Shown here piece after piece: positions 50,204 through 57,643 of a stretch of 64,000 nt of DNA. The position numbers were made by a program, and so were the translations under genes. The notes below the pieces were generated by a model, which had not been told where the DNA came from, ran no database searches, and was given only the letters and a program-made list of their open reading frames with translations. Origin of the DNA: Ketobacter sp036337295 (GTDB lineage: Bacteria > Pseudomonadota > Gammaproteobacteria > Pseudomonadales > Ketobacteraceae); the NCBI GenBank assembly GCA_036337295.1, contig JAYZEN010000009.1, forward strand, positions 248,001 through 312,000, written 5' to 3'. The number at the start of each line of letters is the position of its first letter. The first letter of the stretch is position 1.

Positions 50204-51915
50204 GCGGGTTCCCAGTGCACCCAGCATACCGAAGCTGGAATGCCAGCGTCGGCAAAGGCGTTGAGCCAGCGGATCTGATTGGCTTGCAGTTTATCGCCGG
50301 GGCCTTTGATCTCGATGAGTTCATAGGAAGGATGGGTCTGGTGGTCCACTGCGAAGCGGATCAGGTCAGGAAAACCGTTACGGTAGAGCCCCGGGTGCTG
50401 CAGCATGCGCCGGAACACCGCGTGCAGATGGTGTGGCGGAATCCGTTGCAGAGCCCGTTCCAACAGCTCGGGGGAGAGTGCTTCCCAGAATACGAAGGGG
50501 TTGGCGATGCCGGCTTTGGCGGCAAAATGCTGGCGCATGGTGTCCTGCCATTGCTGGGTTGTGAGCTGTTGCAACCGTGCCTCTATCTGAGGTTGGCGGC
50601 GCGGAAAAAAATCCTCGCTGTGAAGATCCAGCGGCCCCCGTTGAAAGGGATTGATGAACGCACCGGGTACGGCAGCAAAAACAATATCCCAGAACAGTAA
50701 GCCAAACAGCCCGTTGAACAGGGTGTTCTCCACATAGCAACATTGGTGGTGCTGGTCTGAAAGTGCCGCAGCGGCAAGCCATTCCACCGCTTCGCCGGGC
50801 GTCTTGGAAGTGAGAGTGTCTGCGGGCTTGGTCAGGCTGAGGTGGGTTTCGGGCCAGGTATGGGTCGGGCGCGGTGGCGGTGGTCGCCCCAGGGCTTTGT
50901 GTAGCGGTGGTCGCCCCAGGGCTTTGTGTAATTGGGGCAGAAACCGGTCCACAAATTCCAACGCTTCCGGATGCTGACTGTGCTGTCGAATCTGCCGGCA
51001 CAGCGCGAGGGATGCTTCCGGCTGCCCCAGCTTTTTCAGGATGCGGGCCTGCCGTTCCAGGCTGGGGTGGCGATCGCACAGGCGAAACAACCCCAGGGCC
51101 GGTTGCCACTGCTGCAAACGTTCCAGTTGTCGCGCGATGGGGATCAGGGTGCTTTGGTAACGACGCTGCAGGTGAGGGTGTTGGTCCGGAGCGGGTAGAC
51201 TCTGGGCCAGTGCCAGTAACCGGTCGGCATCCTGCAAACAGGTTTTGTCTTCCAGTTGCTGCCGGGTTTGGGCATACAGAAGCTGGTGTTCAATCTGCTC
51301 CCGGGTCTGAAAATAGCGGGTGTCCCGGCACAGGGAATAGGATTCATAGCGCACGTGGCCCAGCTCGCTGATCACAAACTCCGTCAGGTCCTGGTGACTG
51401 TTGCCGAAGAAGCACACCAGAAAGGTGGTGAAGGCCTCTTGATAACGGGCTTCCACATAGGGGAACCGGGTCTGGATGTGCCGGCGAAGGTCCTCTTCGG
51501 ATTGCTGCTCCAGAATCCGTTGCACCAGCTCCGGTTTCTTCAGCTTGCTGTGGCCCGCCGGGGAAAAGCTGCAGATCAACTCGGGCCGGGTCAGCAGGTG
51601 TAAAAGCTCCGGCAGCGCAGCGGGGGGATTGCGGTGGCACAGGCCGGCCTGCTCCAGCTCCACCAGGGTGGCCTCCAGATCCGGCACATCCCCGTAGTTC
51701 AGCTTGTCCTGTCGCAGCAGGGTGCCCTGGCGGGTGAGCAGGCGGTAGAACAGGCTCTTGGCGCTGTGATTCAGGGTATCAAACTGCTGCACCAGCGTGT
51801 GTTCGTCCGCCGTGAGCAGGTCGGCGTACTGCGCCATAACCCCGTGCAACAGGGTGGTGAGGTTCTCGACGTGATAGCCGATCGGCAGTTCAGGTGGTTT
51901 TTCCGGGGCGCTCAT
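50200..51915 (-). CDS. FAN1-like structure-specific nuclease (VRR-NUC)
   Basis: A 571-residue protein of the FAN1 family. The N-terminal region (about 5-130) is a helical, SAP-like DNA-binding part, the middle is TPR-like (about 200-340), and the C-terminal VRR-NUC domain has the active site NGFPDLIRF and YELIEIKGPGDKLQANQ with the PD-(D/E)xK residues. Bacterial FAN1 cuts 5' flaps and acts on interstrand crosslinks. The start ATG 51915 is preferred over a TTG at 51945; neither has a clear ribosome-binding site. A 27-bp tandem duplication at 50878-50931 repeats nine residues (PLHKALGRP) in a linker. It forms an operon with the helicase. Confidence 0.9.
   Translation of the reverse strand: MSAPEKPPELPIGYHVENLTTLLHGVMAQYADLLTADEHTLVQQFDTLNHSAKSLFYRLLTRQGTLLRQDKLNYGDVPDLEATLVELEQAGLCHRNPPAALPELLHLLTRPELICSFSPAGHSKLKKPELVQRILEQQSEEDLRRHIQTRFPYVEARYQEAFTTFLVCFFGNSHQDLTEFVISELGHVRYESYSLCRDTRYFQTREQIEHQLLYAQTRQQLEDKTCLQDADRLLALAQSLPAPDQHPHLQRRYQSTLIPIARQLERLQQWQPALGLFRLCDRHPSLERQARILKKLGQPEASLALCRQIRQHSQHPEALEFVDRFLPQLHKALGRPPLHKALGRPPPPRPTHTWPETHLSLTKPADTLTSKTPGEAVEWLAAAALSDQHHQCCYVENTLFNGLFGLLFWDIVFAAVPGAFINPFQRGPLDLHSEDFFPRRQPQIEARLQQLTTQQWQDTMRQHFAAKAGIANPFVFWEALSPELLERALQRIPPHHLHAVFRRMLQHPGLYRNGFPDLIRFAVDHQTHPSYELIEIKGPGDKLQANQIRWLNAFADAGIPASVCWVHWEPA
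50878..50931 (-). repeat. 27-bp tandem duplication inside the FAN1 gene
   Basis: Two copies of a 27-bp unit (50878-50904 and 50905-50931) differ only in the last base or so. They encode two PLHKALGRP copies in a presumed linker before the nuclease part. The near identity suggests a recent in-frame slippage event. Confidence 0.9.
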
Positions 51916-51987
51916 GCAACAGGGTGACCGGTACTGCCGGTTCAATGGCTAAGGACGAACCTATGGTAGCGCCGGTGTCGCAGACTG

Positions 51988-52017
51988 AAAAGGCCCGAAC
52001 CGGTTGCGGCTCGGGCC
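51988..52017 (-). terminator. Intrinsic terminator of the MaoC gene (minus strand)
   Basis: On the minus strand GGCCCGA (52017-52011) and TCGGGCC (51998-51992) form a 7-bp stem around a 12-base loop, followed by TTTT (51991-51988). Confidence 0.7.
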
Positions 52018-52025
52018 ACAGGCGA

Positions 52026-52886
52026 TTACAGGGCCTGAATCGATCCGGCCAGATGGGGCTTTTCGCCGTTCTGGTCTTTGACCCGGAATTCGATGGTGTC
52101 GCCGGTGTTGGCATATTGGAACTGCACCTTGGCCGGCAGAAATACCGGCAGTTTGAACGCCACTGATACCTTGAACGGGCCTTTTGGCAGTTGGTCATCC
52201 AGGGCGCCCAGGGCGTGGGCCTTGCTCCACATGCCGTGGGCAATATGACGTTTGAAACCGAACAGTTTGGCGGTCATGGCGTAAAGGTGGATCAGGTTGG
52301 AATCGCCCGACACCTTGGCATAGCGGCGACCGATGTTGTCGGGGGCGCTCCAGTAATCCATGTTGTCCGCCGAGAAGTTGTCTTCCTTCTTCTCTTTGCT
52401 GTCTGGCACATTGGTTTTGGTGCGGAACAGGTTGGTGCTGACGCTTTCCCACACCAGTTTCCCTTCCACGCTGACCCGGGTGATGATGCTGAACTCCAGG
52501 CCTTTGGCGACGGTGTCCGGCCCTGTCAGCTCACATTCGATGTCCATGGTTTCCTGGTTGCCGATGGCGCGGTACTGGGTGATCTCGTTGCGCACATGCA
52601 CCAAACCCAGTAAGGGGAACGGGAACAACGGATTCACCAGGATTTCCATGTGCAGGGGAAACGCCAGGATATGAGGGTAGGTCACCGGCAGGCTGCCGGA
52701 TACCGGGAAACCGCAGACGTTGCGGTATTCCGCCAGTTTGCCCAGGTCGGCGGTGACATTGCGCAGGTGGGCCTTGATGGTGGGGAGGGCGTCACCCTGC
52801 AGCTTGCCGGGCTTTTTGGAGGTCACAGCCCGGTAGTAAAGGCTCATGGTTGAGGGCGATTTATCAAGTTCTATGGTTGCCATCAT
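52026..52886 (-). CDS. MaoC-like (R)-specific hydratase
   Basis: A 286-residue protein with a double hot-dog layout. The C-terminal hot-dog carries the hydratase motif YAKVSGDSNLIHLYAM and IAHGMWSKA, with Asp and His positioned as in (R)-specific enoyl-CoA hydratases; the N-terminal half has HILAFPLHME and no active-site motif. It probably hydrates enoyl-CoA or dehydrates 3-hydroxyacyl groups. The start is ATG 52886 (MMATIEL), behind AGGA. It is divergent from the AraC regulator and lies near FabG, thiolase and FadH, all of fatty-acid metabolism. Confidence 0.87.
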   Translation of the reverse strand: MMATIELDKSPSTMSLYYRAVTSKKPGKLQGDALPTIKAHLRNVTADLGKLAEYRNVCGFPVSGSLPVTYPHILAFPLHMEILVNPLFPFPLLGLVHVRNEITQYRAIGNQETMDIECELTGPDTVAKGLEFSIITRVSVEGKLVWESVSTNLFRTKTNVPDSKEKKEDNFSADNMDYWSAPDNIGRRYAKVSGDSNLIHLYAMTAKLFGFKRHIAHGMWSKAHALGALDDQLPKGPFKVSVAFKLPVFLPAKVQFQYANTGDTIEFRVKDQNGEKPHLAGSIQAL

Positions 52887-53127
52887 CAGATAGTCCTGTT
52901 TTGCAAAGCCAGCGGAGTCAATTGGGGGATTGTAGTCGTCTGATTGTACAGGGTAATTGCCCTGGCAGGCACTGTGTGGGGGCGTTCCTGCCAATTGGCC
53001 GTAGCGACGCTATTGTGTTTGGGGGCCGTGCTGACTATTATTACTGACACTTTTCCGGTTTTATTCGGATTTTCATACAGTTAATTTCTCTGTTTTCTCC
53101 CAATCAGACGGTAATAGAAGGTAATCC

Positions 53128-54126
53128 ATGGGCGATTTCACCGATTCTGGAGTGCTGGTTCGGCTCGCCTACCAAGCCATGCAGGATCTTGGCATTGACG
53201 CGGCAGTGGTGTTGCAACGCATAGGTTTGCGCCATGAGCAGCTGGACGAGAAGGACCTGCGCACCCCCCATTCCGCCCAAAACCTGTTCTGGACTGTCAT
53301 CGAAGAAGTCAGCAATGACCCGGATATCGGCCTGCACCTGGGGGAAAAAATCCCGGTATTCAAAGGCCAGGTGCTGGAATACCTGTTCCTCAGTAGCGAG
53401 ACCTTTGGCGAAGGCCTGAAGCGGGCATTGAATTACCAGCGGCTGTTGAGCGATGCGGTGAATGCCACCCTGGATGAGGATGAGATCGGCCTGTACGTGG
53501 GCAACATCAGTTTCACCGGCGGTTTTCGGCATCTTACCGAGTGCGTGGTGATTGCGGTGCTGAAGTTTTTCAATTACGTCACCGAGGGAGCCTTTCAGCC
53601 GCTGGAAATTCACTTCGAGCATGCCATGGGCACCAATCCGGCCGAGTATGAGCGGGTATTCCCGTGCCCGGTGAAATTCGAGCAGGACGGTAACCGGATC
53701 TATTTTTCTGCGGCAAGTCTTAACATTGCCTCCAGCCACGCGGAGCCGGAGTTGCTCAAACTGCACGAGCAGCTGGCCAACGAACATGTGGCGAAGCTGG
53801 AGAAACAGGATTTCATCGCCAAGGTGAACCGCCTGATCGGGGAGCTGTTGGAATCCGGCAATGCCAACCTGGAAACGGTGGCGGAGCGCCTGCACATCAA
53901 ACCCCGCAGCCTGCGCACCAAACTGGCGGAAGTGGACACCAATTTCAATCAGCTGTTGGCGGATTACCGCTGCAATCTGGCCAAGAAGCTGCTGGCCCGC
54001 ACCGACGAATCCATTGATGAGATTGTCTACCTGACCGGGTTTTCCGAACCCAGCACCTTTTACCGGGCGTTCAAACGCTGGGTGGGGCAGACCCCGGTGG
54101 AATATCGCAAAGCCAAGCAGCGTTAA
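53128..54126 (+). CDS. AraC-family transcriptional regulator (OruR/ArgR-like)
   Basis: A 332-residue regulator. The N-terminal (about 15-200) is an arabinose-binding-like domain of the type common in pseudomonad AraC regulators. The C-terminal AraC DNA-binding domain (about 235-330) has LETVAERLHIKPRSLRTKLAEV and IDEIVYLTGFSEPSTFYRAFKRWVGQTPVEYR. It sits between the divergent MaoC gene and the convergent FabG gene and probably controls these fatty-acid genes; direct evidence is lacking. No operator was identified. Confidence 0.9.
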   Translation: MGDFTDSGVLVRLAYQAMQDLGIDAAVVLQRIGLRHEQLDEKDLRTPHSAQNLFWTVIEEVSNDPDIGLHLGEKIPVFKGQVLEYLFLSSETFGEGLKRALNYQRLLSDAVNATLDEDEIGLYVGNISFTGGFRHLTECVVIAVLKFFNYVTEGAFQPLEIHFEHAMGTNPAEYERVFPCPVKFEQDGNRIYFSAASLNIASSHAEPELLKLHEQLANEHVAKLEKQDFIAKVNRLIGELLESGNANLETVAERLHIKPRSLRTKLAEVDTNFNQLLADYRCNLAKKLLARTDESIDEIVYLTGFSEPSTFYRAFKRWVGQTPVEYRKAKQR

Positions 54127-54142
54127 GAAAAGTAGCGTACAA

Positions 54143-54174
54143 AAAAGCCGGCATCACAAGAGCCGGCTTTTTTT
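54143..54174. terminator. Bidirectional intrinsic terminator between AraC and FabG genes
   Basis: AAAGCCGGC and GCCGGCTTT (54144-54152 and 54162-54170) form a 9-bp stem with A-run before and T-run after. It serves both the plus-strand gene ending at 54126 and the minus-strand gene ending at 54210. Confidence 0.85.
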
Positions 54175-54209
54175 GTACCTGTTTTTTATCGCCCAGAGGC
54201 GGAACCTGA

Positions 54210-55634
54210 TCAGGCTCCCAACAGGTTCTGGCCGCATACCCGCACGGTGTTGCCGTTGATGCCGTTGGAGGCCGGGCTGGCGAAGAAGGCGATGGTTTCC
54301 GCCACGTCCACCGGTTGACCGCCTTGTTTCAGGGAGTTCAGGCGACGGCCTGCTTCGCGGGTGGCAAATGGAATGGCAGCGGTCATCTGGGTTTCGATGA
54401 AGCCGGGGGCCACTGCGTTGATGGTGATGTCTTTCTTGGCCAGGATGGGGGCATAAGCATCCACCATGCCGATGACGCCGGCTTTGGACACCGCGTAGTT
54501 GGACTGGCCGAAGTTACCGGCAATGCCGCTCATGGAAGATACGCAAACGATGCGGCCACCTTCCTTCAACACTTCTTTTTCCAGCAGCGCGTCGTTGATG
54601 CGTTCTTCAGAAGACAGGTTGATGTCGATCACCATGTCCCAGAATTTATCGGGCATGCCGCCCAGGGTCTTGTCACGGGTCACACCGGCATTGTGCACCA
54701 CCACGTCCACGCCGCCGTATTCGGCTTTCAGGGTGTCGGCAATGGTTTCCGGCGCCTTGGGATCGGTGATGTCGATGGCGATCATGCCGCCGTTCAGGCG
54801 ATCCGCTACTTTCTGCAGATCTTCTTTGGCCTGTGGTACGTCCAGACACACCACTTTGGCGCCGTCGCGGGCCATCACGCCGGCGATGGCTTCACCGATA
54901 CCCCGTGACGCACCGGTCACCAGTACCACTTTATCTTTCAGCGGTTGGCTCCAGTTGAATTCTGCGTCGGCGGCCTTGGCTTTGCTGACGCGCACAACCT
55001 GGGCATCCACAAACGCGGACTTGGGCGACAGGAAGAAACGCAGCGCGGATTCGGCGGCTTTTTCCGCTTGTTTGGCGACGTACACCAGGTTGCAGGTGGC
55101 ACCTTTCTTGCCAATTTCCTTGCCGACGGAGCGTACAAATCCTTCCAGGGCGCGTTGGGCGATTTGCTGGCGGGGATTGGCTTTGCAGGATTCCGGCGGC
55201 AGTCCGATGACCACGACGCGGGCGCAGTCGTTGAGTTTGCGAATGACCGGGTGGAAGAAGTTGTACAGTTCACGGGTCTGCTCGCTGCTTTCGATGCCGG
55301 TGGCGTCGAACACCAGGGCTTTGAATTTGGCGGCTTCGGCAGAGGAGTCCACCGCCGTCAGGGTCAGTTCGGCTTTTTCGCCGGCGGCTTTGATTTCTTC
55401 CAGGGCAGTGCTGTTGTTGGGGGTCTGGATGGTGGCGTTGCTGGCTTTCAGGGTGCTGGCAATGGCTTCCACCATGCGGCCGCCGGGAGCGGCACCCACC
55501 AGAACGTTGCCGGTTACGAAAGAGGTTTGAGCCTGTGAATGCCGTTCCAATTGGGTGGGAACAGGGAGGCTCAGAGAAGAGAGCAGAGAACGTCCAACGT
55601 TGCTGTTGAGCATGGATTCGTAAACATCGGCCAT
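54210..55634 (-). CDS. High-molecular-weight 3-oxoacyl-ACP/CoA reductase (FabG4-like)
   Basis: A 474-residue SDR about twice the size of a typical FabG. The N-terminal half (1-about 215) is a flavodoxin-like domain without cofactor motif. The C-terminal half (about 220-474) is the active SDR: VVLVTGASRGIGEA, HNAG, catalytic Ser in CVSSMSG, and SNYAVSKAG with Tyr and Lys. Such proteins (HMwFabG) are NAD(H)-dependent reductases of 3-oxoacyl-CoA or ACP. It is divergent from the thiolase across 357 bp. The start is supported by AGGA. Confidence 0.9.
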   Translation of the reverse strand: MADVYESMLNSNVGRSLLSSLSLPVPTQLERHSQAQTSFVTGNVLVGAAPGGRMVEAIASTLKASNATIQTPNNSTALEEIKAAGEKAELTLTAVDSSAEAAKFKALVFDATGIESSEQTRELYNFFHPVIRKLNDCARVVVIGLPPESCKANPRQQIAQRALEGFVRSVGKEIGKKGATCNLVYVAKQAEKAAESALRFFLSPKSAFVDAQVVRVSKAKAADAEFNWSQPLKDKVVLVTGASRGIGEAIAGVMARDGAKVVCLDVPQAKEDLQKVADRLNGGMIAIDITDPKAPETIADTLKAEYGGVDVVVHNAGVTRDKTLGGMPDKFWDMVIDINLSSEERINDALLEKEVLKEGGRIVCVSSMSGIAGNFGQSNYAVSKAGVIGMVDAYAPILAKKDITINAVAPGFIETQMTAAIPFATREAGRRLNSLKQGGQPVDVAETIAFFASPASNGINGNTVRVCGQNLLGA

Positions 55635-55991
55635 CAGTCAGATCCTGTGTGTTTGTGCGTTGTGTGGTATAGTTTTGGCCCGTTGTGTTGCGCGATTGAG
55701 TGCATTTCAATGCGCGCCGCACACGGTGTGGTAGTCGGCACGTATATTAAAGGAGTTGCATTGAAATTTGAATTGACCCGGGTTAAGTGCCCGCAGGTCA
55801 GTTGTGCCAATGCGAGACGATTCCATCGCGGTAGACTAGCCTCCCTTATCATTAGCAATAAAGTTTGTGGAAGTTCGCGTACGTTGACGCTGGCACTATG
55901 CCACTTGCAGCCCAATGCAATTTCTTAAATTGTAAGCAACTCAATACGTTATGCTCCCTACTGCGGAGCGCATTCAACAGGAAGCCATTCC
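55635..55991. other. Divergent promoter region between FabG-like and thiolase genes
   Basis: This 357-bp stretch holds the promoters of two divergent acyl-chain genes. I saw no clear palindromic operator or gene. An AAAGGAG at about 55749 precedes an in-frame TTG (55761) that opens about 55 codons, but codon use and length give no support for a real gene. Confidence 0.5.
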
Positions 55992-57272
55992 ATGAAAGTA
56001 GATAGTGTTCGTAAAGTAGCCATCATTGGCGGTAACCGAATTCCTTTCGCCCGCTCCAACTCCGCGTATTCCTATGCCAGCAACCAGGACATGCTGACCG
56101 CGGCCCTGAATGGTCTGGTGGATCGCTACAACCTGGCGGGCGAGCTGATGGGCGAAGTGGTGGGCGGTGCGGTTATGAAGCACTCCCGCGATTTCAACTT
56201 GGTGCGTGAATCCGTGTTGAGCACTCAATTGGCGCCGGAAACCCCCTGTTATGACATTCAACAGGCCTGCGGCACCGGTTTGGAGGCGGCTATTCTGGTG
56301 GCCAACAAAATCGCCCTGGGGCAGATCGACGTGGGCATTGCCTGCGGTGTGGACACCACTTCGGATGCGCCCATCGGTGTGAGCGAAGGCCTGCGTAAAA
56401 TCCTGCTGGAACTGAACCGGGCCAAGACCAATCAGGATCGTTTGAAGCTGTTGGGCAAGCTGCGCCCCAAGCACCTGATGCCGTTGATTCCCGCCAACGC
56501 AGAACCCCGCACCGGTTTGGCCATGGGGGATCACTGCCAGATCACCGCGAAAGAATGGAGCATTCCCCGGGATGAGCAGGACGTGCTGGCGTTCAACAGC
56601 CATAAGAACATGGCGAAGGCCTATGACGAAGGCTTTATGGACGACATGATCACCCCGTTCATGGGCCTGGATCGTGACAACAACATGCGCGGCGATACCA
56701 CCCTGGAAAAACTGGCGTCCCTGAAGCCCTGCTTTGACCGGGAAAACGGCACCATGACCGCGGCCAACTCCACGCCGTTGACGGACGGTGCGTCGTCCGT
56801 GCTGCTGGCTAGTGAAGAGTGGGCCAAAGCGCGTGGTTTGCCGATTCTGGCGTACATGACGTATTGCGAAACGGCAGCGATTGATTTTGTGGGCAAGAAA
56901 GAAGGCCTGCTGATTGCACCGGCCTATGCGGTGCCCCGCATGCTGGATCGAGCCGGCATCACCCTGCAGGATTTTGATTTCTATGAAATTCACGAAGCCT
57001 TTGCCGCCCAGGTGCTCTATACCCTGAAAGCCTGGGAAGACGAGACTTTCTGTAAAGAGCGTTTGGGCCGTGATGGTGTGCTGGGCAGCATTGACCGCAG
57101 CAAGCTGAACATCAAGGGCTCTTCACTGGCGGCGGGTCACCCGTTTGCGGCGACCGGCGGCCGAATCATTCATACGCTGGCCAAGCTGTTGAACGAGAAA
57201 GGCTCCGGCCGTGGCCTGATTTCCATCTGCGCGGCAGGCGGTCAGGGTGTAACGGCGATTCTGGAGAAGTAA
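55992..57272 (+). CDS. Acetyl-CoA C-acyltransferase (thiolase, FadI-like)
   Basis: A 426-residue thiolase. The acylated cysteine is in IQQACGTGLEAA, the second active-site parts are YEIHEAFAAQ and GSSLAAGHPFAATGGR, and the C-terminal Cys is in SICAAGGQG. It cleaves 3-oxoacyl-CoA in beta-oxidation, or condenses acyl-CoA in the reverse direction. Length and layout are near FadI (436 aa in E. coli), though no fadJ partner is adjacent. AGGAAG precedes the ATG, and a terminator follows. Confidence 0.93.
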   Translation: MKVDSVRKVAIIGGNRIPFARSNSAYSYASNQDMLTAALNGLVDRYNLAGELMGEVVGGAVMKHSRDFNLVRESVLSTQLAPETPCYDIQQACGTGLEAAILVANKIALGQIDVGIACGVDTTSDAPIGVSEGLRKILLELNRAKTNQDRLKLLGKLRPKHLMPLIPANAEPRTGLAMGDHCQITAKEWSIPRDEQDVLAFNSHKNMAKAYDEGFMDDMITPFMGLDRDNNMRGDTTLEKLASLKPCFDRENGTMTAANSTPLTDGASSVLLASEEWAKARGLPILAYMTYCETAAIDFVGKKEGLLIAPAYAVPRMLDRAGITLQDFDFYEIHEAFAAQVLYTLKAWEDETFCKERLGRDGVLGSIDRSKLNIKGSSLAAGHPFAATGGRIIHTLAKLLNEKGSGRGLISICAAGGQGVTAILEK

Positions 57273-57292
57273 GTTTCTCTCGGAATGGGAAG

Positions 57293-57318
57293 AAGGCGGC
57301 TTTTGGCCGCCTTTTTTT
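57293..57318 (+). terminator. Intrinsic terminator after the thiolase gene
   Basis: AAGGCGGC (57293-57300), loop TTTTG, GCCGCCTT (57306-57313), with T-run to 57318. Confidence 0.85.
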
Positions 57319-57375
57319 GTTTGGGGGCGGTGCTTTTGTTTGGGATGGTGCCTGGTCAGAACGCGCAGAGGACCA

Positions 57376-57487
57376 GCTTTCAGAGGGTGGTTTCGTTTCA
57401 GGAACGTCAGCGGCCATGGACGGCCGCTGTCGAGCGCACATGGATGTGCTTGCAGCGTTTCCTGAAACGAAACCGCCCTCTGAAAGC
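57376..57487. repeat. Long nested inverted-repeat element (about 112 bp)
   Basis: The outer arms are GCTTTCAGAGGG... (57376-57406) and ...CCCTCTGAAAGC (57456-57487), about 31 bp, complementary with one substitution and a one-base indel. Inside are two further hairpins: CAGCGGCC/GGCCGCTG (57408-57415 and 57422-57429) and GCACA/TGTGC (57436-57440 and 57445-57449). Transcribed, it would fold into a cruciform-like three-way structure. It is a candidate dispersed intergenic repeat (MITE- or REP-like) rather than a normal terminator, since a complete terminator precedes it. Confidence 0.65.
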
Positions 57488-57507
57488 GAGCTACGAAGCC
57501 CTAAACA

Positions 57508-57540
57508 AACCCGACAGCAATCAGACTGTACAGTCGGGTT
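57508..57540. repeat. Second hairpin near the inverted-repeat element
   Basis: AACCCGAC (57508-57515) and GTCGGGTT (57533-57540) form an 8-bp stem; the loop contains the overlapping palindrome ACTGTACAGT (57525-57534). It has no T-run and could be part of the same repeat or a regulator site for fadH. Confidence 0.45.
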
Positions 57541-57643
57541 ACTATTCCAGGCTGCCGAATACCACCGGGTGCGCTAGGATTGCTGCAGTAACCACGGCCA
57601 TTTTGTTCCACGCATTCAGATCACGTTCTGTTAGGGAGAGAAC

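Noticed and set aside
49097..50278. Plus-strand open frame of 393 codons opposite the helicase
   Set aside because: Shadow of the helicase frame; composition is typical of an antisense reading and no domain is visible.
53104..53895. Minus-strand open frame of 263 codons opposite the AraC gene
   Set aside because: AraC-family motifs are clear on the plus strand; the antisense reading has no family features.
55761..55928. Possible 55-codon frame after AAAGGAG in the FabG/thiolase intergenic region
   Set aside because: TTG start, no recognisable sequence and no coding character; kept as non-coding.
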